DNA from: Monodelphis domestica
Taxonomy: Eukaryota > Chordata > Mammalia > Didelphimorphia > Didelphidae
Assembly: GCF_027887165.1 (NCBI RefSeq)
Contig: NC_077235.1
Coordinates: forward strand, 9,310,884 to 9,374,883
DNA length: 64,000 nucleotides
Reading direction: 5' to 3'
In this document: positions 54,800 to 64,000 of the stretch, piece after piece
How positions within the stretch are numbered: position 1 is the stretch's first letter
How the letters are laid out: each line of letters opens with the position of its first letter
Notes under the pieces: model-generated
Seen by the model: the letters and a program-made list of their open reading frames with translations, nothing else
Databases searched by the model: none
Told to the model about the DNA's origin: nothing
Made by a program: the position numbers and the translations under genes

Positions 54800-55865
54800 G
54801 TGAGTGAGGTGCCCGGGGCTGGAATCGGCCCCCGGTGGGCTGGGGCGGGCACTTCCCTGAACTTGGGGCTCTTCCCCTGCCTGGAAGCTGACGGAGATCT
54901 GGGCAAAAAGTTCATCGATGGCCGAGAGAGAACGAACGGGGGGGAGGGGGGGGTTAAGAGGGGGCAGCCTGCTGGGAAAACGGACAGACGGACGGACAAA
55001 CACACGGGCGCTCGAGCTTTAAAGGGAAAGAAAAACTTTCTGATTTCTCTTTGGCGGCTTGACATTACCCTGTCCAGCAAAGCCTCCCTCAGGGAGAGAC
55101 ATTCTCTTGGCCGGTTGGACTTCGTGGCTCCCCCAGCAGAAAGGCAGCGTTGGCCAGGCTCGCTGGGGGGGGGGGGGGGCGGGGGGCGCCTTTAGGGAAC
55201 ATCCAGCATGAACCCCCACAGCTTCTGAAGGGAAGCGCCAAGCCCAGAGAGGGCGAGAGACCTGGCCCAGCTCCCACAGAGCAGCACAAGGACTCCAACT
55301 GGGCTGCTCAGTCGGCTGGCCTCTGACTAGGCGGCCACACAAGCCTGGTTCCATCTGACACCTCTGTTGGGCTCCTCAAATCCCTTTGTAAATGGCGGTT
55401 TGGACCTCGGAAGAATGAGGCCCACTGGATTTCCAGGCTGAGTGGCGGAAGGAGCTGGGCAAGGGAAGGTCTAGAGTGGCTTCTAGCAGCAAAATTGGCC
55501 AAAGTGGCTCCTAGCTCATTGTTCTTGGGGTTTTCACAAACCCTCAATCGTGTAGTTTCTCACTACAGATAACCACAGAAAGCTTCATGGAGGAAGAGGA
55601 ATGGCAGCCAGGCCTTGAAGGATGGATGAACTCTAAAAGATTGAAGGGGGGGGGGGGGAGGGCTTTCAGGTGAAGGCAAGACTGGGGGTAAAAAAAAGCC
55701 TGGCAGAGAAATCGGCTGAGCGGGTGGATTTTGAGAAGGCCCGGGGTGTGGAATAATGAGGTGTTAAATGAGTAAGAAGAACGAGTTAGATTTGATGTGG
55801 CAACAAGGAAGAAGGCTTCTTGTAGGGGAATGGCTCCATGAAAGTAACATCCTAGGGGGAGGGAG

Positions 55866-56018
55866 TTCTTTCTCTTTCTTCCTTCCTTCTCTTTCTCTCT
55901 CTCCCTCCCTCCTTCTTTTCTTTCTTCTTTTCTCTCTCTCCCTCCCTCTCTCCTTCCCTCTTTTCTCCCTCCCTTTCTCTCTCCCTTCCTCCCTCTCCCT
56001 CTCTCCTTCTTCCTTTCT
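55866..56018. repeat. C/T-rich tract in intron 1
   Basis: About 150 bases of CTTT, CCCT and CTCT units on the + strand with mirror symmetry in places. Potentially triplex-forming. Confidence 0.85.
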
Positions 56019-56331
56019 TTTGTAAATTAAATATGAAAAAGACAGGCATCTACTAAGATGTGGTTAATTCACATGTGAAAACTGGCCTGGGATGACAGGC
56101 TACACACCCTTTGTTAGTGGACCAAATGCCTTCCACACTGTTTTGTATGTCACACTGTGGCCCCCTGATGCCCTCCCTGTATGTGGTAGGGCCTCAATAT
56201 TTGTCAGATGCAAAAACTGAGAGGAAGGGATGGACACAAGAGATGCTAAAAGGAAATGGACAAGATTTGGTTAATGACCAAAAGATGGGGAAAAACGAGT
56301 CAAGGGTCAGTAACTCCCATTAATGTAGAGA

Positions 56332-56523
56332 TTTTTTAAACCCTTACCTCCCATCATATAATCAATACTATTATGTATTAGACCTAAGGCAGAAAGAGCC
56401 AATTGGGGTTAAGTAACTTGCCCAAGGGTCACACAGCTAAGAAGGTTCTGAGTCCACATCTGAACCCAGAACCTCCCATCTCTAGGCCTGGCTCTCTAGC
56501 CACTGAGCCAACTAGCTGCCCCC
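56332..56523 (-). mobile_element. Marsupial tRNA-derived SINE
   Basis: Complement runs from 'aaacccttacctcccatcat' to 'gagccaactagctgcccc', with the tail end on the left. Confidence 0.88.
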
Positions 56524-56574
56524 AGATAGAAATTTTTACAGAATACTTTTATGAGAAGAGCCCTGGTAGGTAAG

Positions 56575-56660
56575 CAGTACGTATATAATAGTATCCCCAT
56601 TTTCCAGATGAGGAAACTGAGGCTCACAGAGGTTAGTCATACAACCAATAAGAAGTATCA
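56575..56660 (+). mobile_element. MIR fragment
   Basis: 'atccccattttccagatgag' and 'gaaactgaggctcacagagg' are the MIR core. Confidence 0.65.
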
Positions 56661-56920
56661 GCTGATACAAACTCCAAGCTAGCAAAATTAACACTTCATT
56701 TTCTCTTCCCAGAAACCCACCCAATTCTGTCAGTGTTAATAAGTATTCACATAGGAGAAGCCAAAAGCTGGGATTTTGTAGAAAAGGCTAGTCAATTCTT
56801 CATAATGCCAAGAGTAGAGAGTTTGGTCATGTGCCATATTATAGACTAAATAAAGGATCATTTTTTTCCTTTCTAAACTTGAAATCCACAGTTTGGGGGT
56901 TTCTTGCTGCTTTAAGGGGC

Positions 56921-57085
56921 AATGTGGCAAAATCAAAAGAGCATTGGACCTTGTTATCAGGAAGACCTGAGTTCAAGTCGTGCCTCTAACACTTGCTAGT
57001 TGGGCAACCTTGAACAACTCTCTGCTTCCTCATCTCTAAAATAAAAGGGCTTCTCAGGTCCCTTTTCCCTCTGAATCTAGGATCC
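56921..57085 (+). mobile_element. tRNA-derived/MIR-like SINE
   Basis: 'gacctgagttcaagtcgtgc', 'ctgcttcctcatctctaaaa' and 'ctctgaatctaggatcctct' are in order. Confidence 0.7.
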
Positions 57086-57429
57086 TCTGACATCACTCAA
57101 GGTGTCCAGACCACCAATCCCAGCTCTTAGAGAAAGTTTTCTGGGCAGAATTGCAATGTGGTCGTCTTTGGGGACCTTGCAGGATTTCAGAGCCCTGCAG
57201 ACTGAAGCAGATCTCCAGAGTACATGTTTTTCAATCAGAAAATAAAAACGATATTCAGATTTGTACCTTTAGCTTGAGACAGCATAGATGAGACCTCGAC
57301 TGGAATTATAAATCTGGATGCTTTGGGTCAATGGGGGAGGACATAAGACAAAGAGTCAAAGTTTTCTAAAGGCTCTCAGGAAGATATAGTGGAAGATGTC
57401 AGAGGACTTGGGTTGGGTTTTTTCTTCTA
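57086..57429. other. Unassigned
   Basis: No gene or element recognised. Confidence 0.4.
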
Positions 57430-57775
57430 ATGTTACTACCTGTATGATGGTGGTGTTAAGATTAAAATTAGTTTCTCTGCTAAAAGTATTATATTTTTAT
57501 GAGGTTTATTAAAGATTAAGAAATAAAGAAAATACAGAATAAGAAAGCACGTGCCGAGGAAGGCCTAAAGGCCCATTCAATTTCACTTACTACATCTTGA
57601 GAGACGCGTGTCCTTGAAAGCAGAAGCAGGGAGTGTGAGCCGCGTGTACTGTCAATTTAAATACCCCTTCTCCTCTTGGCCCAGGTGAGGACCTCTGGTG
57701 AGATTAGAGGGCATCTTGGGAACTAGCAAGGACTTCTGGGAATTGAAGTCTGGGGTTCAAATCTCCATTTTTACA
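57430..57775 (+). mobile_element. LTR-like element
   Basis: 'ggtgttaagattaaaattag', 'ttttatgaggtttattaaag', 'cgtgtactgtcaatttaaat' and 'ggcatcttgggaactagcaa' are in order. It shares its layout with 50502 and, more weakly, with 20545. Internal genes are absent. Confidence 0.45.
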
Positions 57776-58375
57776 GTGGCAAATCCCCTCACTTCCCTGT
57801 GCCTCACTTTCCTCATCTAGACGATGAGGGATCTGAACTCGCTGGCCTCCGAGAGCCCTTCCTGATCTCTATCTTTGATCCCATGATCTTAGTCTAGAAA
57901 GAAGTTTTCTCTGCTCATCCTTTAGCCTCTGGCGCCTGATTCCATCGCCCTGCAGAAAACAGTTGATGATGTCACTATTCTTTTCATCCCCATTTCAGTC
58001 CCCATAACTCCTCTGCTACATTTACTACCATTAGCCCTACATACTATTCACCTTAGCATGCCTCTCTCATACAGTAGATTGCGTTGGTGCAATATTATTC
58101 ATTTATCCATGCAGAACACATTCCCAGTTAGGGCAAAGACTGTATCTTAAAAACATTTTCTCTCTGTCCCAACCCAATCTAGTATAATTCTCTGTACACA
58201 GTTGGGGGAAGGGGGTGACTGTGAATTGTAGCAGGAAGACCTGGGTTCAAATTCTACCTTAGACTCTTGGAAGTTCTGTAACCTTGGGAAGTCAGTTTAG
58301 ATCTCTCAGTCTCAGTTTCCTTCTCTGTACTCAGTAACCCCTAAAGACCCATCCTGAGATCCTATGACCTGCTTT
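57776..58375 (+). mobile_element. MIR fragments with unassigned DNA between
   Basis: 57776-57900 has 'tcactttcctcatctagacg' and 'gatcccatgatctt'; 58230-58375 has 'agacctgggttcaaattcta' and 'tctcagtctcagtttccttc'. Between them is AT-rich unassigned sequence. Confidence 0.55.
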
Positions 58376-58400
58376 CTTCTTTCTACTTGATACTCTATCC

Positions 58401-58604
58401 CCTGGTGGTGAACCTATAGCACACATACCAGACTCAGAGCCCTCTCTGTGGACACACATGCCATCATCCCAGGATGGAGTTCACAAGAAGTTGTTACTAG
58501 AAATCCAGAGGAATATGGGACGAGGTTGCTCTGTTCCCCCTCTTCACAGGCCCCTAAGGACATTTCTCACATCACCCACCCCTATAAAAGGTTTGCCATC
58601 ACTT
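58401..58604 (+). mobile_element. hAT-type MITE with 8-bp target duplication
   Basis: The ends are 'tggtggtgaacctat' and the complement of 'agtgatggcaaaccttt', giving imperfect terminal inverted repeats. They are flanked by ctctatcc (58393-58400) and ttctatcc (58605-58612), 7 of 8 matching. At about 204 bp it has no coding capacity. Confidence 0.75.
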
Positions 58605-58619
58605 TTCTATCCTCTTCCA

Positions 58620-59490
58620 GGATGACTCCTTTGCTAGCTTCTCATCCTTCCCTCAAGGTTTTGTCCCTATAATTCTTCTCTCTACATATCTTCTCTCCTT
58701 TTATCTTCTATCTGTTCCAGTGGCTTCAATTAGGACCTCATTGCAGATAACACTCAAATCTGTGTCTCCTCCTGACCTCTCTTGAGAGCTTTAGTCTTCA
58801 GTGTCCACCTGCCCTATTGGACAAAGCATCGAGAACAACCCCATTGGCATCTTGCACTCAACACCTCCAAAATTCATCACCTCTAAAAATCTTCTCTCTG
58901 TCCAGCAACTGCTTATGATGGTACCGTCATTGGGCCACTCACCTAGACTCAAGCACTTGGAAGCATCTTTGACTCTCCCTTCTCTGACATCGAAACCTTT
59001 TCTACTAGTCTCCTATCTAGCCTTCCTTTGTCCAGAGACTCCCTTTCACACAAGTAATCTTTATAATGCCCCGCTCTGATCACATTACTGTACTCTTCAA
59101 AACCTGTCTAATACAAACTAAATTATAACCTCTGATCGTAGCATACATTCAAGGCCCTGCACATCCTGGCTCCAACCTACCTTACATTACATGCCTTTCT
59201 CTGAAATCTTTACATTCATGCCACACTGCAACCCAAATTCACCATTCACCATCCACTGCTCTTTTCTACCATTTCACAACTCTGTTTGCTGGGCTTAAAA
59301 TGGACCCACCCCACTGGCTCAATCTCTAGCTGTGGGAATCCTGCCTTCCCCTCAAAGCTCAGCTTGGCTGCTGTCTTTTTGACGAAGCCTTCCCTGGCAT
59401 CCACTCCCAATACCCCCATTAGCTTGCCAACCCTTCCCCATGGATAGCGGCTGGTGTTTCTTCTTTGTGTACTCAGCACCAGAATGGAAA
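58620..59490 (+). mobile_element. L2 LINE, 3' part
   Basis: 'tcaaggccctgcacatcctg', 'ctccaacctaccttacatta' and 'gacgaagccttccctggcat' match L2 in order over more than 800 bases. Confidence 0.8.
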
Positions 59491-59569
59491 ACAAAGCCAT
59501 ATGCCACAAGCACTGAATGTTAGAATTGATCCAAATACACAATGTAAAAAGTTAGCAGGAGAATATTTT

Positions 59570-59765
59570 AAGCCCTCACCTTTTGTCTTGGAATCAATAC
59601 TGTGTATTGGCTCCAAGGCAGAAGAGTGGTAAGGGCTAGACCATGAGGGTCAAGTGACGTGCCCTGGGTCACCCAGCTGGGAAGTGTCTGAGGCCCAGAT
59701 TTGAACCCAGGACCTCCCGTCTCTAGGCCTGGCTCTCAATACACTTGCTTCCCAGCTGCCCCCAG
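59570..59765 (-). mobile_element. Marsupial tRNA-derived SINE
   Basis: Complement of the family, 'ccctcaccttttgtcttgga' to 'ttcccagctgccccc'. 'caggagaa' occurs on both sides (59553-59560 and about 59762), consistent with a target duplication. Confidence 0.9.
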
Positions 59766-59999
59766 GAGAAATTTTTTTAAAGCATAGAAATGCTTGCCAG
59801 AATGGCTACAAATTTGAAAAAGAAACTGGGGAGACTAGGTGATGCCCCCCATCTAAGATAGAACTGGCCAATTCACTGGGGAGTACAGAAGTGTTCGACT
59901 ACTTACAAAGCACTTTTCCCATCCCTTGAGTCAAAGCTGCAGGTGCACAATTGATCTGAGCAAATTTGGGAGGTGGGGAGAAGAGAGAGAGAGAGAGAT
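59766..59999. other. Unassigned
   Basis: No element recognised. Short GA repeat at 59980-59998. Confidence 0.4.
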
Positions 60000-60200
60000 T
60001 TTCTTAGCAGAGATACTGGAGTGGTAGTTTGCCATTTCCTTCTCCAGCTCATTGTACTAATGAGGAAACTGAGGCAAACAGGGTTAAGTGAGAAGCCCAG
60101 GGGCACACAACTAGTTAAGTGTCTGAAGCCACATTTAAACTCAAGTCTTCATGACTGCAGGCCCAGCACTCTACTTTCCCACCTAGTTAGCTTCACTGGA
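60000..60200 (-). mobile_element. SINE with RTE-type tail, complement
   Basis: 'ggagtggtagtttgccattt', 'actaatgaggaaactgaggc' and 'cagcactctactttcccacc' are in order. Confidence 0.75.
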
Positions 60201-60221
60201 GAAGCCATTTTCTTTCTTTTT

Positions 60222-60422
60222 TAAAAACCCTCACCTTCTACCTTAGAATCAATACTGTGTACTGGTTCCAAGACAGAAGAGTGGTAAGGGCTAGGCAATG
60301 GGGGTCAAGTGACTTGCCCAGGGTCACACCACTGGGGAGTATCTCAGGCCACATTTGAACCTAGGACCTCCTACTTCTAGGCCTGGCTCTCAATACACTG
60401 AGCCACTCAGCTGCCCCCCCCT
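60222..60422 (-). mobile_element. Marsupial tRNA-derived SINE
   Basis: Complement, 'aaaaccctcaccttctacct' to 'gagccactcagctgcccc'. T-rich sequence on both sides may be the target duplication. Confidence 0.92.
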
Positions 60423-60930
60423 TTTCTTTTTAAATTTTTTTTTTCTGTATCTTATTCTAGTTACAAATCTTCACTTAAGTTTTCCAAGGTTACATGATTC
60501 ATGTTGTCTCCCTCCCCTCTCCTGTAGTTGACAAGCAGTTGCTCTGGGTTATACATGTATTATCTCTCAAAACCTATATCCCTGTTGTTCATTTTTATAA
60601 TAATCTTTTGTAACCTTGGAAAATATTCTAAATTAACTAATTAAATAAGAATTTCCAAAAATAGTCATCTTTTAAAACCAAACCCGAAATCCTATACCCA
60701 TACAAACAAGTGCTAGATTGCATGTTTTTCTTCTGTGTTTCTGCTCCCACAGTTCTTCCTCTGGCGGCAGAGAGCTTTCTTTCTCACAAGTCCCTCAGGT
60801 TGCCCTGGATCACTGCACTGCTGTTACTAGCAAGGTCTATCATATTTGATCACCCCACAGTGTTTCAGTTACTGGGTACGACGATGTTCTCCTGGTTCTG
60901 CTCATTTCACTGCACATCAGTTCATGGAGG
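60423..60930 (-). mobile_element. L1 3' end fragment with a small inverted piece
   Basis: Complement of the L1 tail and 3' UTR. At about 60611-60650 a + oriented L1 tail segment ('gtaaccttggaaaatattct') lies within it, so a small rearrangement or second insertion is present. Confidence 0.7.
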
Positions 60931-61039
60931 TCTGGAGAAGCCATTTTCAAAAGCCACTAGGAAAGACTTATTAAAATGAAGTTGAAAAGGCTTTTCAGTT
61001 TCATTAAGAGAACCTTAGACAGTAGAGAAAGAAAGAAGG

Positions 61040-61260
61040 AAATACACATTTTTAAGCGTCTGCTTTGTGTCAAGCACTGTGCTAACTGCTGTACAATTAG
61101 ATCCTCACAACCAGCCTGGGAGGTAGGTGCTATTCGCATTCCCATTTTTCCACTGAGGAAACCGGGCCCGACAGGTTAAGTGACTTGCCCAGAAGGGCCT
61201 GAGGCCCAGGTTTGAACTGGGTCTTCCTGGCTTCTGGCTCAGCACTGTGGTGCCCCCTAG
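61040..61260 (+). mobile_element. MIR-family SINE
   Basis: 'ctttgtgtcaagcactgtgc', 'catttttccactgaggaaac' and 'ggttaagtgacttgcccaga' are in order. Confidence 0.82.
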
Positions 61261-61503
61261 CTGCCGGTAGTACCCTGACTCTGAAAGTCAAGGCAGAGTG
61301 TTGTGATTGAGGCAGATGAGCAAAGAGTACTGAATGGACTCTGGACAGAGAAAGCTAAGGTTGGGAGCTAGACTAGGGCCTATATTTTCAGTACATACAT
61401 ATAGAGAGATAGAGATGAAAAGATCCAAAGCGGCATCGATAATGCCAAGAGATATTTGTTGAAAAAACAAACAGAAGACTTTTCTTGTGCTTGGTTTGAA
61501 CAG

Positions 61504-61658
61504 AAGCCCACCCTCCACCTGTGATCAATTTCAGTGTTTCAGTGAAGAATCTCTGTACAATATATTGGATTTGGAGTCCTCCTGAAGGTGTCAATGCAAA
61601 ATGTGAGCTGTGGTATAAAAGTCACTTGGGGGAGGAAAAGGTACTGTCTAATTCAATG
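61504..61658 (+). CDS. IL13RA1: IL13RA1 exon 2 (start of the extracellular cytokine-receptor module)
   Basis: The acceptor is 'tgtgcttggtttgaacag', and the exon starts by completing codon GAA begun in exon 1. The peptide includes 'PPPVINFSVSVKNLCTIYWI' and 'WSPPEGVNAKCELWY'. It closely parallels mammalian IL13RA1 just after the signal peptide, with the paired cysteines (NLC...AKC), the W-W-PPEG core and 'LWY-SH-G'. This is the first fibronectin-III/Ig-like D1 domain, outside the cell, which contributes to IL-13 contact. Two donors fit: the perfect gtaagt after 61658 (chosen) and gtactg after 61640. Both keep phase 0 and differ by 6 residues. Sequence beyond the donor reads open to about 61793 but loses similarity. 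Later exons are outside the window. Confidence 0.92.
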
Positions 61659-62365
61659 GTAAGTTTTCTTGCGATTCATTACGCTGGTCACACAAAATCG
61701 GCATCAGGAATTCTGCCAAAAGGTTGGGCAAGTTTCAATCTCATATTGGTTTTGGATTGCCCTTCTAACATCTTCACATTAGAGTTCAAATGAAAATATT
61801 GAGAAAATGGAACATTCCCAAATTCTGGCCATTTCCAGGAGAAGATCCAGGTGAGAAGCCACGTGTGTTTTTGTTTCACATGGTTGCAGTAAGCATTCGT
61901 GGGGCAAATGTGGAATGCAATTCGTTTTTCAATGCTTGTTAGTCCCATAAACAGTCATGCAAGTGCACCGTGCCTAATTGTTCAAAGAGATTTCATGCCT
62001 TTTAGATCATTAAATCGCATTGGTTCTTGCCACACAACCAATTATGATGAATGAACACAGGCAAAATTCAGTTGTTTCTAGCAATGGGAAGTTAACTTGC
62101 ACAACTGACAGGGAACTTTGAACAGTGGCCAGTTAGCAAATTTAAATGAATTTTTCATTATATTCCAATATTTCAACAAATGGTAGGACAGTCTCTGTAC
62201 TACTTCCTCATGTGCCACTAATAATTCTTGTATATAACTCAGTAAATCATCTTTCTAAGGGGCAGTGCCCCCAAAAGTATCACTTGGAAGACATTTCTGG
62301 TTCATTATGTTCACTTATCTTATCCAACCACAATTCTTCTTCCCCAGGATGCCAGTGTCCTGGAG
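61659..62365 (+). other. IL13RA1 intron 2, unassigned part
   Basis: AT-rich with no repeat family recognised and no further exon with both splice sites. Confidence 0.55.
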
Positions 62366-62593
62366 CAGCATTGGCAAAGGTTTTCAAATTCACATGCCCA
62401 AACTGCAACTTCAAGCTGCCTGTGAGCCTCACCGTATTGCCCAAGAGAGAGGAGGGAAGAAGTGCTCACTTTGGGTGGCTGGACAGAGGGACGGGCTATA
62501 CAAAAAATGTCCTCAGGTGCTGGGAAGAGGGGGAATGGAGCAGCTGCTCCCCCATGCCAGTTGGGCATGTGTGCCAACACTTTGCCAATGCTG
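62366..62593. mobile_element. hAT-type MITE with 14-bp perfect terminal inverted repeats
   Basis: The left end cagcattggcaaag (62366-62379) is the exact reverse complement of ctttgccaatgctg (62580-62593). The interior, 'ctcactttgggtggctggac' and 'aatgtcctcaggtgctggga', is shared with the MITE family seen at 58401. No clear 8-bp target duplication remains. It explains the 189-codon open frame that spans it. Confidence 0.75.
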
Positions 62594-63029
62594 TCTTTAG
62601 AGCTCCCCAACGAGAGATGGTATTTGTATTTCCTGTTGTTGTTGCCCTTACTGTCCTTAGAATAGGGTTTGGGGTCTCTGAAAGTAGGGGATTTCTGAGA
62701 AAGCAAATAGTATAAGAAGATATTCATGGTTTCACATACAACTTTTTCCTGTTGTAATTTATGTATAAAACCGTTCTGGGGGGGTGGCATTCATTAAATG
62801 AAGACAAAACCAAAAGGAGTAATACTAATTAGTACCTTTCAGCATTTTATACAGTTGTGAGGAGGAGTGTCCTATGCCTGCTAAACTGTTATTACCCATA
62901 TTACTTAGGCATTAATTAATTAATAAGGTATTCAGTGAGATGGCAAGGGTTTAAGGTGCACTAGAGATACAATATTTGTATTTTCCCAAGGAACTCAAAA
63001 GACATTCAAAACAGTCGCTTTGCAATAAT
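62594..63029 (+). other. IL13RA1 intron 2, unassigned part
   Basis: AT-rich sequence. Short TTAATTAATTAATAA run near 62911-62925. Confidence 0.5.
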
Positions 63030-63885
63030 GAGAGAGCACTGTTACAACTATAGACCAATCCCACAAATGACTATCAATGCAAAAATTTGAAATAAAATGC
63101 TAGCAAGGAGATTACAGCAATATAACACAAAGATCATTCACTATGACCAGGTGAGATTTATACCAGGAATGCAACGCTGATTCAGATTAGGAAAACCATC
63201 AGCATAATTGACTCCATCAAGAACAAAGCCAAAATCACATAATTATCTCAATAGATGCAGAAAAAGCTTTTGACAAAGTACAACACCCCTTCCTATCAAA
63301 ACACTACAGAGCGCAGGAACTAATGGAACAGTGCATAAAGTAATAAACAGTATCTAAAACCATCAGCAAGCATTATCTGTAATGGAGATTAGCTAGATGC
63401 CTTCTCAATAAAATCGTGGTATGAAACCAGGCTGCCCATTATCACCACTATTATTCAATATTGTACTAGAAATGCTAGCTAGAGCAATAAGAAGTGAGAG
63501 GACCAGACAGGGGATATCAGACTGTAAGCCACTTATTCCAAAGATTAGCCCTGATTTGGTTGAATAGTGGTGACTGTCACTGCCTTAAAGAAGTCCAATG
63601 AAGGGAGCTTCGGCGCTGCCAGATATTACTGCCATGATAAGAGCCTAATCAGACAATTTCAGTAGTGAAAGAGAAGCCATCTGTCCAAACAGAAAAGGAT
63701 CTCCAGCAGTAAGAATAGAAAAAGGAATTTAAACAGGCAATGACGAAGCAAAACTAGCCTTCTGGACAGACGACACGATGGTATACTTCGAGACTTCTAG
63801 AGATTCAACCAAAAAGCAAATCAAAATCACTTACAATGTTAGCAGAGCTACAGGATATGAAATGAGCCCACAAAACAAATGGGGC
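63030..63885 (+). mobile_element. L1 ORF2 polymerase fragment, interrupted
   Basis: 'aactatagaccaatcccaca', 'cactatgaccaggtgagatt', 'ttatctcaatagatgcagaa' and 'ctgcccattatcaccactat' are the polymerase blocks. The text is interrupted at 63494-63704 and resumes with 'tagaaaaaggaatttaaaca', then 'gacgacacgatggtatactt' (the catalytic box region, degraded). Confidence 0.8.
63494..63704. mobile_element. Unclassified 211-bp insertion in L1
   Basis: It is bracketed by agcaataagaa (63483-63493) and agcagtaagaa (63705-63715), 10 of 11 matching. Other L1 copies (compare 41455-41490) are continuous here. The insert has no poly(A), no tRNA-like head and no clear terminal inverted repeat. I do not recognise it. 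Confidence 0.55.
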
Positions 63886-64000
63886 TCGGGAAACCCCTTG
63901 AGAGGTGAGGGTGCCATCGACACCTCGATTCTCTGTTGGAAAGAAGGGCAGGAATCAGAGCCCAGAGAGGTGGGACTTCTCACTGCTCACGGAGGAGGCC
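63886..64000. other. Unassigned window edge
   Basis: GC-balanced sequence after the L1 fragment. No feature supported. Confidence 0.4.

Larger units (their letters stand above)
54800..61503 (+). other. IL13RA1 intron 1
   Basis: A 6.7-kb intron. The first kilobase keeps high GC and long G-runs (54938-54953, 55165-55186, 55646-55658). The remainder holds SINEs, L2, an LTR-like piece, a MITE and L1, listed separately. Open frames of 80-143 codons at 54764-55195 read through the splice donor or are shadows of GC-rich sequence. Confidence 0.75.

Noticed and set aside
54764..55195. 143-codon open frame overlapping IL13RA1 exon 1
   Set aside because: It is in another frame, crosses the exon 1 donor into G-run intron, and is explained by stop-poor GC-rich sequence.
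62146..62715. 189-codon open frame on the + strand as a new gene
   Set aside because: It spans a MITE with 14-bp inverted termini plus AT-rich intron. No protein signature or splice signals were found, and it lies inside IL13RA1 intron 2.
1..64000. CRISPR array, bacterial operon or prophage
   Set aside because: No spaced identical repeats or prokaryotic gene organisation; introns, LINEs, SINEs and CpG promoter indicate a mammalian nuclear genome.

Overview
This window reads as marsupial nuclear DNA, probably X-linked. The genus cannot be fixed by eye; an opossum-like genome fits. The grounds are copies of a tRNA-derived SINE with the marsupial consensus, L1 elements with marsupial-type 3' ends, MIR/THER, L2, CR1/L3 and RTE relics, hAT-type MITEs, and two recognisable host genes in the order DOCK11 - IL13RA1, both on the + strand. 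That order is found on the mammalian X (human Xq24).

Layout. 1-16570 is best read as the last intron of DOCK11. It holds minus-strand L1 pieces, a nearly full-length but dead L1 (6348-12805, flanked by 15-bp target duplications), and a striking palindrome (12837-15022) whose 874-bp outer arms differ at only 3 positions. The last DOCK11 coding exon is 16571-16693, followed by its 3' UTR and a poly(A) signal at 17024. From 17046 to about 54300 I see no gene, only nested LINEs, SINEs, LTR-like pieces and a few repeat-poor islands. A GC-rich promoter region (about 54340-54717) leads into IL13RA1 exon 1 (signal peptide, 54718-54799). Exon 2 (start of the extracellular receptor module) is 61504-61658, and the phase across the intron matches. 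The rest of IL13RA1 lies beyond the right edge.

Roles. DOCK11 is a Cdc42/Rac-type guanine nucleotide exchange factor, and only its extreme C-terminus is here. IL13RA1 is the IL-13 binding chain that pairs with IL-4R-alpha. They are neighbours, not an operon; nothing here shows co-regulation.

The most unusual object is the almost spacer-free, 99.7% identical palindrome inside a DOCK11 intron. It is either a young or gene-converting inverted duplication or an assembly artefact. Repeat family names are recognised by eye from characteristic segments; boundaries without target duplications are approximate to some tens of bases.
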